Source of the DNA: Trachythela sp. YZ-2020
Lineage: Eukaryota; Cnidaria; Anthozoa; Malacalcyonacea; Clavulariidae
Assembly (NCBI GenBank): GCA_016169945.1
Contig: JADLSH010000153.1
Coordinates: 496,001-560,000, forward strand
Direction: 5' to 3'
DNA: 64,000 nucleotides
How positions within the stretch are numbered: the stretch's first letter is position 1; each line of letters starts with the position of its first letter. The notes under the pieces are model-generated. The model was not told the DNA's origin. It made no database searches and worked only from the letters and a program-made list of their open reading frames with translations. The position numbers were made by a program, and so were the translations under genes. Shown piece after piece: positions 32,111-43,770 of this stretch.

Positions 32111-33025
32111 TTAACCCACCACGGCTTGCGACATCAGCGGGATTTTTTTGCTAGGTACATGTCTCCATGTCACTCCTTCGTGCTCACGAATTTTGTTGAC
32201 ACGGTTAGCTACGAAAGTTTGGTACTCTCCTTCGCCACGGATCCAGTGTAGTGCGACACTGCTATCTAACCACCCAACAAGAGATGTCACTGGAAACCCG
32301 TCCAAGGCACTGTGCACGTTGTCAAGTAAATTCACCGCCATATGCGCCGAGACCAATTCCTTCCTGGGGATTGTAAGCCCCTGCTTCGTGAGTCTTGCTT
32401 TCGCACAAACGAGACCTTGATTTACTTGAGATTCTTGAGTGACCACATCATACACCGCTGCACCTACCCCATGACCACTCGCATCACCAAAGGCGTGAAG
32501 CGTTATGTCCTGAATAGGTTCTTTGGCAAGTGGTATAGATCTTGGAGCCTTGACTTGATGAGGGAGGTGGTTTTCCCACTTTCGCCAACGTTTAGTCAAT
32601 TCGTCAGGCAGTTCTGAGTCCCACTTACACTTTTGTTCACAAGCTCCTCTGTACAGAAGCTTACCTTGTAGGACTGTGGGAACTATGAGGCCAAGTGGAT
32701 CATAGATTCGGGCTACTTTACCAAGTATACCTCTTTTGGTGGGAGCTACTTCATCAGAAGGAATAGCCACCTCAATAGTGTCTACTTCTTTATCCCATTT
32801 CAAACCAAGGAGGTTGCCTGCTTTCGATTCGTTGCCCAATTGTTGTTTTGCAAAACTTGTGTCCTCACTACTGTCTGATTGTTCGTTTTGTTCTAACTCT
32901 TTGACATTTGATTGCCACTTGTGTAAATGGAATGCCGCTTCTTTAAACATTTCGACTGAGGCTTCTTTCTTCTCACACACTTCTTGCACTGACGTTCCTC
33001 CGGTTACCCAGTCATCGACATACAA
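32111..33025 (-). pseudogene. BEL-2 RT (YVDD) and RNase H
   Basis: Begins LYVDDWVTGG, the RT catalytic block. RNase H landmarks are LHAFGDASGHGVGAAVY (Asp), IPRKELVSAHMAVNLL (Glu) and GWLDSSVALHWI (Asp), then FVANRVNKI. A frameshift at a run of seven A residues (near 32149) ends the frame at 32111. Confidence 0.9.
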
Positions 33026-34156
33026 TTATTTCTCTATTTCTTCAGCATGCTTAGGGTACTTCTCTTTACTCGCTTTCAAATGACATTGTAATACTAATGC
33101 TAACAGGAATGGTGATGGTCCCATGCCGAACAGTGCTCGAGTGAATCTCAGAGTACAAACACGTTGGGGATCTTTATCTTCCAACCAGTGAAATCTCATT
33201 GCATCTCGATGTTCTGTCCGTATACGTACTTGAAGAAATGCTTTGCGAATGTCACCATTAAGTGCAACGGGATGGAAACGTCCTCGAACCAGAACTTTGA
33301 AAAGTTGATTCTCTAGGGGTGGCCCCGTGTTCAAACAGTCATTTAGGGATGGTTGGGATCCTGTTTTCGAAGACGCATCGTAAACTATTCTCGTTTTTGT
33401 GGATTCTGATGATTCACGCACGACCGGATGATGAGGTAAATAGAACACAGTTCCAGTTGGTGGCTCATTTGTAGGTTCAACAACTCCTTCTTTCAGTTGG
33501 TCTTGAATAATTGAATTGTATTCATCGAATTTGTCAGTTTTCTTCAATCGCTGCACCAAGGTCCCCAAACGTTTCAAACTGTTCTCCTCATTTGAGGGCA
33601 AAGGCGGATGGCCTCCCTTCCAAGGGAGCCCAGTCTCATACCACCCATGTAAAGGATCACGCCGAAGCTGTTCCAAAAACTCTTCATGTACAACTTTCTG
33701 GTCTCCAGATGGTGTGTCTTGAATACCGAGAACATCCATGCGACAAAGTTCCTCATAATCAGATTGAGCAGTTTGAGCAAGAAACATATTGTCTACATTG
33801 GGTTGAACTCCTGGCGACATAATTGCCCAGCCAAACTGAGTGAACTCCGCCACAGAGTCCCCCACTTCACCAGTTCTTTGTGGTTCACTAGTCTTGATCC
33901 TTGAATATTCTGCTGCCCCCAATATAAAGTGTACTGGAAGGACTGATTTGGTATCCGTTTCCACCATACTCACACCTTGTAGGTGTTGGAACCGACTAAT
34001 CAACTCTGGGTAATTTGGATTCACAACTGACAAGAGATTTCTGCGGTCAACCTTTGTTACATTCACTGGGATAGCAAAGTTTCCTTCTGTGTTGCTAACT
34101 TCAAGATTGTAGATTTCAACATGCTTTATTATTGTCCCGTAATTGTTTGAATACAC
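33026..34156 (-). pseudogene. BEL-2 protease end and reverse transcriptase N-terminal part
   Basis: After the rest of the protease (HFILGAAEYSRI, FGWAIMSPG) come TKTRIVYDASSKTGSQPSLN, LNGDIRKAFLQVRI (catalytic Asp) and ALFGMGPSPFLLALV. A TAA at 33026-33028 interrupts the frame four bases before the YVDD codons, which follow in the same frame. Confidence 0.9.
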
Positions 34157-34248
34157 CGTGTCAAGGTATTAGATGGATTGATCTTCATTAGGCTGAGAAG
34201 ATATGCAGACGCATACGATGTCGTAGCTCCTGTGTCCAGTAGTGCTCT
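34157..34248 (-). pseudogene. BEL-2 aspartic protease start
   Basis: Directly after the TGA at 34249 the same frame gives RALLDTGATTSYASAYLLS, the retropepsin DTGA active-site block. The frame then closes and the remainder of the domain (YSNNYGTIIKHVEIYNLEV) continues in another frame. The TGA may be a mutated sense codon or a genuine gag/pol boundary. Confidence 0.8.
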
Positions 34249-35616
34249 TCACGTAATGCCATTTACTTTGACAATAACATTGGGGTGACAAACCTTTTGC
34301 TCTTCGTGTGTTGCTGTCATAGCTGCTTGTCCTGGAATTTGGTTAGGTGAAGGTTTCTCTAAAGTGTCACAAATTGACGAATGATGTTTTTTCTTGCAGT
34401 GAAAACAGGTGAATCGACTTCGACACTGTGCTGCATGGTGTTTGCCACCTGTACAATTAAAACATAACCTCTTTGCTTGTAGCTTTCGTTTACGCTCAGT
34501 TGGTGTAGCAACCTTCTTACATTCATACGACTTGTGCTGTTCATCATCACAGTAAACGCAACCCTCTGGTGTTGAGGGCATCTTGGAGAAGAACGAGTGG
34601 TTGCGGTTGTATGGGGTCCTAGGGTTATGTTCGGTTGAACTTTCCACCGGGTGTATTGCTTTCCAATTTTCCAGAGCTTTTAATAAATCAGCAAATCCCC
34701 AATCTTGCCATCCAACCTGATTTGTGACCAACTCTGCCTTAATACCAGGTAATTTCTCTATAACACCCCGTACCATTGACAAACTCTGCGATAGTTTACC
34801 CAATGTTTCTAACGATTGTACATTGTAGCTTAGGTTCTTAATAAATTCATGTATCTTGTTTACTTTCCTGCCAGTTATTGTAGGCAACTCTTGTATGTTT
34901 CCTACATATGCCCTAACAATTTCACTTGTATTCCCATGATTAGTTTTCAAAATGTTTTTAGCACGGGTGTACCCCTCTATGGTAAAGGGTAGCCCATCAA
35001 TTTCGTCACACACATGGGGCTCTAATAGTTCCTTTAGGTAAGAGAATTTGGTTACAGCTGGGAGGTCTGTATTGTCTCTTTCAGCTTCAAATTTATTCCA
35101 GAAAGACAGCCATCTTTCATATGTACCATCATACTTTGTTATTACTAACTTAGGCATTTTAACACTGCTCACCTTTGCTTGTTCTGCCTTTGTTGACTTG
35201 ATACTAACCGAACCCAAGCTAGCCATTTGTTCCAATTTACATTTTTCGAAATACAGTTCTTCATCCCGTTGTTGTTTTAGCAATATTTTCTCCTTTTCGC
35301 GTTTCTCGTTCTCAGTCCTCGCCTCGGCTTCCGTTAAATATTGATTTAAGTGTGATATTTCGCAATCTGTCTCCTCAATCTCGTCTTCGATATCGACTCC
35401 CCATTTTTAAACATCTTCGATCGCTTCCCCGTCTTGTAGTTTGTCCTTTTCGCCTTGTATTTTAAGCTCTTCTAATTATTTTACAATTTTCCCCAACGCT
35501 TCTTTATGTCGAATGATTTTGTCAAGATTTCCCTTCTCTAGAATCGCTTTCGTTTTCCTTCGTGTGAGTTTTAATAGCTGTCGCTCGGTGTCTAAATTAT
35601 CGCTCTTTTTATCCAT
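34249..35616 (-). pseudogene. BEL-2 gag
   Basis: From the ATG at 35616 (MDKKSDNLDTERQLLK) two in-frame stops fall in the coiled-coil N-terminal part. It is then open from 35283. MPKLVITKYDGTYERWLSFW is the DUF1759-type region. Next come a CxxC...H pattern CVYCDDEQHKSYEC and zinc knuckles CFNCTGGKHHAAQC and CFHCKKKHHSSIC. It ends at a TGA at 34249, beyond which the same frame continues straight into the protease (RALLDTGATTSY). Confidence 0.9.
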
Positions 35617-35672
35617 TTTATCTGTTGTTTTCTGGGTTCTTTCGCTCACATATCCCGTGTGGAGATGCCACG

Positions 35673-35874
35673 TGTTGTAAATAGTTCGAATCTCTCGATA
35701 AAGGGTTTAAAACTTCTATAATTCTCACTTAAACTTCGACATAAATAGATTTTGTGTTTATTGTTAATATTATGCAATCCCAGGAAAGGCATGCGTTTTC
35801 CAGGAAAAAAACCCACGCGTCACGCGCGATTCTCACGCGTCCACAATTTGACTAATATTACGTAATTCTCGACA
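35673..35874 (-). repeat. BEL-2 5' LTR
   Basis: Same length and termini as 30163-30364, with roughly five or six base or indel differences. The internal sequence after it on minus (GTGGCATCTCCACACGGG) is the probable primer binding site. Confidence 0.95.
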
Positions 35875-36094
35875 AGAGTACATAATAGCATACCCACTTT
35901 ATATAGTTGGGCAATTGATAATTTTATAGTTAAAAACAAAATAATATTTGTACAAATTAAAATATAAAAAATATACAATGTTGCGGGTTACCATGGTTAC
36001 ATTCGTCCACTCAGTACTTCATGTTAAAATAACTTTTGGGGAGTAAATTGTTTGGTTCAAATGGGCGAGGGGATTCTGCATGCATGTATTTCTA

Positions 36095-38749
36095 GTAGAT
36101 ATAATAAGATTGCTGACTCATACCTATAGCGGACGCGTGACCTGCATGATAAATCCAAGATGGCCGCCATTCAGGGCAAAAAGAATATAAACTCTACGGG
36201 GAAATCCATATTTTTTGCATTTTGTGTCGTCCCAGTGTTTCGAATCCACTTCGATCAAACTTTTTTGGCAATAACTACTTATCGTGAAGGTTTTGACAAA
36301 CTGACAGCTGGGGATGAATTGATGAACATATCGCTCGCCGAATGGTGAGCAACTGTTACTTGGTCGTTTGGAGTCAGTACTCTGGTTTAGAGATTTTAGC
36401 GAAATTTGCGGTCTTTACACAAAGACGTATACCTTGAAGGCGTTGATGAATGGACCGTTTGGGAGAATGGACCGTTTGGGATGAATTATATTAAATTGAC
36501 ATGAAAAATAGTTTGGCTCAGCTCGAGTCATTTACTGCAGATGTTATTTTAATGTACTTGGCATACATTTATCATCATTAGATATTTTGAGAATATTCGG
36601 AACATTACTTAGAGGATAAAAGCAGTATTCTATTTCAAGCACTATTTCAAGGATGGAAATTTCAAATATTAAAACATTTATGAAGATGCAATTTATGAAG
36701 CAGCAAGCAGCTTATCACTGTATGAAACGGCAGGCAGGAAAAAGGGCAGGAAAGGAAGAATTCTGATCATTATATTGATTATGCTTTTCCCGGGCAGATC
36801 ATGAGACCAGACTGGGTAATATATGGCAGATTTCGACAGTGAAAAATTTATGCAGCAGCGAAAAAGTGAAGTGTGTAGTGTGCAAAATTGTGGCAAGTGC
36901 ACTGCAAACTTGAGTGTTGTTTCTGATTTTCAGTATTGTTTTAAAAACATTTAACTTAACATTTAACAATACAGTAACTGTGTGCAACCTGTTCATGTAC
37001 TGAAAAATATCAAGTATGCATCAGCCAGACTTTCCATGGAGGTCGTGAAATATAAACCTCTATAAAATAAATTCTGTTCATTAAACTTAACAGTTTCATG
37101 TATGATTGAATGAAATCCGTACATTGTTATACTAATATTAATTATCATTTCTATAGTAAAAATATATTAAGTAATTAATGGCAAATTTTCCTACTTTGTT
37201 GAACCTCAATAAAACTAACATGAAGTTTTCTTGCATGTCCAAAACTAAATTTCTTGACATGTCATCAAGTGAGAATGAATGTCCAGAGTAACAATATGTT
37301 AGTGTTTTCTATTTATGGTTCTTTTTAACCCTTTGTTTACCAGGGTATCAAAATTTGGGTGTTAATTAATAGGCTAATAATAATGTGCTAATAACAAAAA
37401 TAATGTTTATTTGTGGTTAAAACAAGTTTTGGAATTTTCAGAGCACCCCGGACTTTAAAGTCCCGACAGGTGGTACAGGACTATGCACCTGGGACTTTAA
37501 AGTCCCGACTTTAAAGCTCTCAACATATAGCAGGCAAAATACAGGAATATATTTTCTAATTCAGTTCAAAACAAACAGGTTGAGTTTTAGAAGTCTTCAA
37601 AGTGTTCAAAATAAGATATTTGAACAGCAATACCAAAGTCATTTGAGAAACTTGAGATAGCCTATACACACTGTCGGGACTTACAAGTCCCAAAACAAAA
37701 AGCGCTATTTCCTAACATTTGTTTTATATTTTCTACAAAAAAATCACACAGAACTGTTCATAACAAGGAACCTAGCACACACAAAAAGTCCCATCCCTCA
37801 AAACATTCGACAAGATTGTAAAATCGATAAAAATGCACACATATCTTACACGATGCAAATATTGAAGACTGCCATTTTGAATTAATTATGCAACTGCTGA
37901 AAAAATATTGCATTCCCAAATACGGTCCCAGACTCTTGATTACATTCACACTGTTGGTACTGAAAAGTCCCTACGGGCATTTGAATAATCTAGAAGATTT
38001 TCTGATCATATTTTGTTGTGGGACTTTAAAGTCCCGTCGGTAAACAAAGGTTAACACGACATTTAGTAAGCTATATTTTCCAAGGCTGCCCAGGGGGGGA
38101 TTGCTCGATGGGCCCCAGATTTAAGTGAGCCCCAAAAATACAATAAAAGGAAAAAAAACTGGGGAAAGAAGTCAGAGGGTTGTAAGAGGTGGGGGGGGAT
38201 CATAATCTCATTTTCCATTCCCAATAACAATTCAAAAGGCTAGAGCTGACAAAACATTAACTTGTCTGCAGCAAATGACTCGAGCTGAGCAAGTGACATT
38301 TTCATGCTTTTCATGACATTTTCAAGCTTCGGCGAGGGATATTATAATATAATTCATCCCAAACGGTCCATTCTGCATCCAAAGCCTTCAAGGTATACGT
38401 CTTTGGCCTTGAAAACCACAAATTTCCTTTATAAAATACTCTAAACCAGAGTAATTCACTCGAACTGACCAAGTGACGATTTCGTACAAATTTCGGCGAG
38501 CGATATTTTTACATCAATTCATCCCCAGCTGTCCAGTTTGCGTCTAAAACCTTCACGATAAGTAGTTATTGCCAAAAAAGTTTGATCGAAGTGGATTCGA
38601 AACACTGGGACGACGCAAAATGCAAAAAATATGGATTTCCCCGTAGAGTTTATATTCTTTTTGCCCTGAATGGCAGCCATCTTGGATTTATCATGCAGGT
38701 CGCGCGTCCGCTAGGTATGAGTCAGCAATCTAGGTTTATTGTATCTATA
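36095..38749. mobile_element. hAT-type element, copy 2 (interior inverted, carries nested MITE)
   Basis: TIRs match copy 1 (36100-36640 and about 38270-38749). The interior (36640-38260) matches copy 1 on the opposite strand, so the element is inverted relative to 27532-29548. The left TIR has several small deletions. A 722-bp insertion (37329-38050) accounts for most of the extra length. No clean terminal duplication is visible. Confidence 0.85.
37329..38050. mobile_element. piggyBac-like MITE nested in hAT copy 2
   Basis: Ends CCCTTTGTTTACC...GGTAAACAAAGG, with TTAA on both sides (37325-37328, 38051-38054). Copy 1 of the host element (near 28272) has a single TTAA at the corresponding place, giving an empty-site control. 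Several GGGACTTTAAAGTCCC palindromes lie near both ends and at 37485-37505. No transposase. Confidence 0.92.
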
Positions 38750-38814
38750 GATTAACCCATAGCGACGCGCCCGCAAAACTTGATGAACTTTAGACGTCGC
38801 TACCAACGCGAACG

Positions 38815-38845
38815 ACCGAAAGGAATTAGTACCCTCGCACAACAT
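38815..38845 (-). repeat. CGGCGCGAAGCGCCG family, partial copy 3
   Basis: GGAATTAGTACCCTCGCAC matches the inner part of the 24222 and 27449 copies, inverted. Confidence 0.7.
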
Positions 38846-38849
38846 ATTA

Positions 38850-39290
38850 CTAGAAATACATGCATGTAGCAAACCTCTCGTATTTTTAAACCGAACAACT
38901 ATAGTTCATAAATATTTTCAACGTTATTCATTTCCTTGAAGAAAATATAAATAGAAAAATCCAAGTATTGTATCGTACTTCGTCTTTTAACATGATGATT
39001 AATAATGCGCATGTTTACATGAAGTATTGGTACTTAGCAGACCGCTGGGCGCAATATATCGCAGTGGTGAAATTTTATCTCACCATCAGTGGTCGTCATA
39101 GTAACACGGATACATTTTTGATTTTTCGAATATTTCAAAAATTGGATCTTAGACGTTTGCTAAAACCTACTGAAATGTTTATAAAACTTAACTGCTTTTC
39201 AACTGATACGCTTTGCCATAAACGTTGTTTAGACTTTGGTATAAAATGATTTTTTTGAAATGAATAATACATTTTCTATAATATTGTAAT
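38850..39290 (+). repeat. Dispersed repeat family B, copy 2
   Basis: Direct repeat of 26528-27045 with indels. Includes the AGCAGACCGCTGGGCGC block. It ends shortly before PSD exon 3. Confidence 0.8.
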
Positions 39291-39500
39291 ATAATGCTGT
39301 AATTGTGGCGAATTCATTAAACTAAACTAAACTAAACGTCCACCCAACCCAACCTACAGTAGCAGGCTAAACTAAGCGTTAAGGGGAGCAAAATCATAGC
39401 AAATATTCGGTGGACACTTAGCTGCAAACTAAAATATCATCCACAATAATTTTTGCCAGGATTATAGCGCGCTAGCTGCATCTATACCGCCAGTGCTCAC

Positions 39501-39852
39501 CTATGGAGTAATGGTGATTCTTGATCCAGAACCAATCTCGTTGCTTTACATCATACGCCAGCTTGAAAGGTGCAGACTCACAGGCATTCGCTACAACACT
39601 ATCATCATCAGGGGATGCGACTGGACGTATTCCTGGACGATATAGCCTCACGAAGAAATGATCCCAGGATGTGAAGCCGTAATGCGGTTTACTTGGATCA
39701 CATTGAAATTCTTCAACAAAATTTGGCATTGCTGTCATCGCATCTTCACCAAACCAGCCTGAATGTTCATCATCATTCAAGACATGGGTAGATTCTGGAC
39801 TGGACAAAAATACGCCCCAGTAATTTAAAATGTCCTTGAATAACTTGTTCAC
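39501..39852 (-). CDS. PSD-family decarboxylase, exon 3
   Basis: Encodes residues 167-283. Contains SGWFGEDAMTAMPNF, CDPSKPHYGFTSWDHFFVRL (Asp230 aligns with the catalytic Asp of the PSD triad, by analogy with the FFVR block of bacterial Psd), RPVASPDDDSVVANACES and WIKNHHYSI. The acceptor is ATCAAG|GT at 39852 and the donor ATAG|GTGAGC at 39501. The joined order with exon 4 gives HHYSI-D-HMLNND, as expected for the family's FW.K...YS.RDML block. Confidence 0.92.
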
Positions 39853-40086
39853 CTTGATAATAATAATAGAGAAAATACATTTAATGTCGTTTACACAGGG
39901 TGTGATTGTTCGATTCACTCGAGTCATAGTCTAAGGGTTGGAAAACCGTATGACTGCATTTCAAGCAGAGGGCAGTCACCCAATCAAAGTAAATACATCA
40001 TTCTTAACGTACTGTACGTCTGTACCAGGGTTAACTGAGCGGTAAGTTGCAGCGAGCTAACCGCACCTGCCTCCCGTGTTTCTCAC

Positions 40087-40310
40087 CTTGTCATTCAGGA
40101 ACGCAGTGAAACCAGCCGTGGTAGCCATCGGCCAATTCAAGATGAGGTTGATTGGTAACCCGACAAAATCAGTTTTGTTGTACTCCGGAGCTCTGGTCAT
40201 GATCATGTTGATGAGGAGAATCATAATTTGCCAACACCAGATTTTCTTTCCTTCAGGATCTGGCAATTGTCGTTGTTGCCAGAACATCTGGTGAAAGTGC
40301 ATGTTGATCT
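40087..40310 (-). CDS. PSD-family decarboxylase, exon 2
   Basis: Encodes residues 92-166. MHFHQMFWQQRQ, then TRAPEYNKTDFVGLPINLIL, NWPMATTAGFTAFLND. This belongs to the N-terminal PSDC-type domain (the Pfam domain shared with PsiD-like decarboxylases), absent from mitochondrial PISD and bacterial Psd. The acceptor is TTGTAG|AG at 40310 and the donor CAAG|GTGAGA at 40087. No signal peptide or membrane anchor is seen, which suggests a soluble cytosolic enzyme rather than the mitochondrial form. Confidence 0.92.
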
Positions 40311-41436
40311 CTACAATTGATACAAAACAAAACAATTGTAGAATTACAAACCCTTATATACCATAAACTAACATCACCTTATATATGTATGATGCATCCT
40401 AAAACACCTTTCGGACCTCGTGCAAAGAGTGAATAATTTAATTGGGAATGCTATAACATACATCTCTATTACATTGATGTCACTCAGTTTCGAATGCGCA
40501 TCCAAATTACGCGTTCTGGTTCGGGATAAAATTGAGGTTGAATCATTACAATAGCTGATAAAAGTTGAAATGCTTCATGGAAAACAAGATCATATCATTT
40601 ACACTGAGCTCTTCGCTTACTCACGTTGAAATAATTTTAAAGAAGAAAATTTACCGATAATGCGAACCACTGTTTTGGAGGGTGCGAGAACTAAGGCGAT
40701 TTCAGATGGTACGATGCGGCGGTGCGTGATCTAATCTAAAGACCTGTTTACATGGAGGTAGAGTGACCATAGCGGGAGGGTTACCCTACTAAGTGGGTTA
40801 TCCTAGTCTATTGTGTTTGCGCCTTGCGTTTACACGCGCTCTAGGAGTGACCCTAGGGGTCGGGCTAGATTGCCCTTTCAAACAGATAGGTAACCCTTTC
40901 GGAAGGGCTATGTTTTTCTTTACATAAGCCATGTATTATTTGCTATGACTATCAAAATGGGGAATATTTTAAGTGATATAAAAACTAATAGAACGAACAT
41001 ACGATCAAGCCCATGAAAAAAAGCAGTGTCATAGTCTCGACAAGAACACTGCCGGTGAAGAGATTTTGACACAACAAAACCGATTTAATAGCAGATTTCG
41101 AAAAAGCTTGCACATGCTCAATTCTTGTAGTTGGCCGAATCCTGGCAAAACTTTTGCACTATCTACAAGAATATAGGTTATAGCGCATTGCTATATTTGA
41201 AATATGTTCCGTAGCGCTAGACGCGCGCTATAAGAGAGAATGTTTCGTTGTGCTACCTAAAGAGATTGGCGCAGTGCACTATATATATATATATATGATT
41301 CTGATGATCTTTTACAGATGAAACAGCCTGTTGCAGACAAGTTTTGAGGTAAGCGAAAATATATATATATATATGATTATATAAACTTTTGGCAGAGTGC
41401 TCAATGGATATCCAGAGCATAATTATATTAAAATTC
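40311..41436. other. PSD intron 1, proximal part
   Basis: No gene. Contains a GTTACCCTACTA...GGGTAACCC-like repeat around 40790-40920, an AT dinucleotide run at 41280-41296, and a copy of AGATGAAACAGCCTGTTGCA (41317-41336) that recurs at 45166. Confidence 0.5.
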
Positions 41437-41477
41437 AACTACTCAACAAATTTTACCAGCATCTTTATTACTATTTA

Positions 41478-42511
41478 GGTCGCGGTCACACTAGCGCTTG
41501 TGCTTGGAGATTACCACCGGATTAGCGTGCTTGCGTGAACACCATACCAAGCTCGTGCTAGAATGTAAGCCAAGCACGTCGCGGTCACACTAGAAAAGTA
41601 CTGCTTGCTTGTTCGCTGTTGTTGACAGATAACTTATCTAATAATCTAAAAGTCCATTAAAAATATTTTTGGGGGGATTTCGTATAGAGTTTCAGTTTTA
41701 AATATTTGGCGCGCAAGATGGAGAACAATGCTTCTTTGCTATTGCTTTATTACCAATAATATATCAAAGAACGCGCGTTTCTGCCAGACGCAGATCGCTT
41801 GTAAGAAGAAGGAGAAAGTTATTTCTTACATTGCAAAAATCGACCAAAACATGATGTATTTTCTATACGTCCGAACCATAACATTAGCCATAATGGCTAT
41901 TGTTAGAATGGTTGGTCAAATGAATCAACCTCAGTACTGGGAGATTCCAAGACCACGACTGGGGTTGTTCGAGGTTATATATTGAGACGATCGTCAATCT
42001 GGCTACTGGAAGCAGCATTTTCGTATGCTTTCGTTTATACCAAAAGGGTTGGAATACAAGAAAGCAGCATCGTTTCGATCATCGAATCCATCTGAACTAC
42101 TTGGCGTCTGCGTCATTTTTTCCTACTCGATTTGCAGTGTTGGCGCGTTAATATTGCGAAGATAAACAAAATATTTCTAAACTACCGCTTCTATCTCGAT
42201 CTATATTAATTGAAATGACATGTCCAAATTGCCTGTCTATTTTCCTCTTAAAACTGAAAACTCTATTGGTTAAAATATTTAATCCACTTGAAATGCACAT
42301 TCTAGCACGATTCAAACATACCCTGTAGTGTGCTTGGACTGTGGTTCGGTGCCTTTGAAATTTCAAGCAAATCGTATCAGGTTTCAAGCGTGCTTGAGTT
42401 TTGCGTTTTGCGCGGTCACACTAGCAAACGCGCTTGGAAGGTGATGTGTTGACAGATTCAAGTGGATTTAGTTCAAGCAAGCACGATTCTAGCGCTAGTG
42501 TGACCGCGACC
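41478..42511. mobile_element. Harbinger-type element, 1034 bp, in left PLE arm
   Basis: Perfect ends GGTCGCGGTCACACTAGCGC / GCGCTAGTGTGACCGCGACC with TTA on both sides (41475-41477, 42512-42514), as expected for PIF/Harbinger. The equivalent site in the right arm (near 44040) has a single TTA context (AAATAGTAATAAAG). Subterminal GCGGTCACACTAG copies occur at 41582 and 42413. Around 41860-42035 a weak PRPRLGLF...WKQHFRML reading resembles a HARBI1-like N-terminus, so it may be a deletion derivative. Confidence 0.92.
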
Positions 42512-42862
42512 TTAGTACGTTTCGTACCACAAGCTAATTAAGATGTGGCACTCATCAGATAAATTAGCCCAATGACTATAGCAGAAAAAACTTTACAGTA
42601 TTATACAATATTACAAGTGGATGAAAGCTGAAAATTAATCCTATTTACAAAGCACGCAAAGCAATTAACATGTTAGTTGACAAATTGACAGGACGCGGAA
42701 ATATTATCTTATCTGCACTAAACCTGACGCCAAGGTATAGACACGGCGCGCGGTATATTTAAAATAGCGATAAAGTGTTTAGCGGTCTTTAAATGTTCAT
42801 TAAAAGGAATTTTTTTGCATGTCTGCATGAAGAGACTAATTCATTGCGTTTGTTCAATGTAG

Positions 42863-43176
42863 CTAATTCGGGTTTACATATATGATGTAGTATTTTTCCC
42901 ACAAGCAAAGATTGCATCTGTTAGAGGGGCAGTTGTAAGGTTTATTTCGTTTCAAAATGTTCCATTTAATGCTGTAATGAACATTGCTATCCTTTAACTT
43001 CCAGATATATTTGCTTAGTTCTGTAGCGTTCCTCGTTTTAAGTGAGTTGAATGACGTTTTGTGATTCCTAAATCTAGTTTTGAATGAGTTCTCAGTAAGT
43101 CCAACATATGTTTCTGGAGGTCTGTTGTCTTTAGTGGTAACTGTAGCTTGGTATACGACAGACTCAGTTAAACAAA
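42863..43176 (-). pseudogene. PLE GIY-YIG endonuclease end, left arm
   Basis: CLTESVVYQATVTTKDN, then TYVGLTENSFKTRFRNHKTS and NATELSKYIWKLKDSN, then [16 protein letters not shown]. This is the GIY-YIG nuclease domain at the C-terminus of Penelope-like retroelement proteins (TYVGLT corresponds to the YIG half). The longer minus-strand frame to 43252 runs across the palindrome junction into unrelated antisense sequence and is not real. Confidence 0.85.
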
Positions 43177-43770
43177 CATTTTTGAAAATTGTTGACGATG
43201 AGTTCCCCCCAGGACATGCCTTACACAAAATATTCAACCGCAACACCGTCAAAATAAGCTACAGTTGCATGCCTAATATAAAGCAAACAATCGATGGACA
43301 TAACAAGAGCAAGTTGTCCCAAACCGCGCCTAAAACGGATGATAATGACGCATGTAACTGCAGGATCAAGAACGAATGCCCGATGCCGAAAAAGTGCTTA
43401 ACTGAGTCTGTCGTATACCAAGCTACAGTTACCACTAAAGACAACAGACCTCCAGAAACATATGTTGGACTTACTGAGAACTCATTCAAAACTTGATTTA
43501 GGAATCACAAAACGTCATTCAACTCGCTTAAAACGAGGAACGCTACAGAACTAAGCAAATATATCTGGAAGTTAAAGGATAGCAATGTTCATTACAGCAT
43601 TAAATGGAACATTTTGAAACGAACTAAACCTTAGAACTGCCCCTCTAACAGATGCAATCTTTGCTTGTGGGAAAAATACTACATCATATGTAAACCCGAA
43701 TTAGCTACATTGAACAAACGCAATGAATTAGTCTCTTCATGCAGACATGCAAAAAAATTCCTTTTAATGA
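43167..43770 (+). pseudogene. PLE RT-GIY-YIG linker and nuclease, right arm
   Basis: FLKIVDDEFPPGHALHKIFN, then NTVKISYSCMPNIKQTIDGH is the region joining RT to the GIY-YIG domain in this PLE group. CLTESVVYQATV and TYVGLTENSFKT follow, then a TGA at 43493 where the left arm has an Arg codon. A second stop (TAG) comes near 43634. The RT itself is absent. Confidence 0.88.

Larger units (their letters stand above)
30163..35874 (-). mobile_element. BEL/Pao LTR retrotransposon in PSD intron 3 (BEL-2)
   Basis: Two LTRs of 202 bp each (30163-30364 and 35673-35874) start and end with TG...CA and are flanked by a 4-bp duplication AGAG (30159-30162, 35875-35878). The coding order on the minus strand is gag, protease, RT, RNase H, integrase, DUF5641-type end. 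It sits in PSD intron 3, in the same orientation as the gene. The LTRs differ at only a handful of sites, so insertion was fairly recent, but several stops and frameshifts have accumulated. Confidence 0.95.

Noticed and set aside
41300..41340. Hammerhead-like CTGATGA...GATGAAACAGCCTGTTGCAG at 41300 and a partial copy near 45160
   Set aside because: Stem III and the GAAA can be drawn, but stem I does not pair with the sequence before CTGATGA, and stem II would need A9 to pair. Left unannotated.
43259..43496. Antisense ORF 43259-43489 and the matching plus ORF start at 43080
   Set aside because: They read the PLE palindrome on the wrong strand; the true coding strand was chosen from the GIY-YIG motifs.
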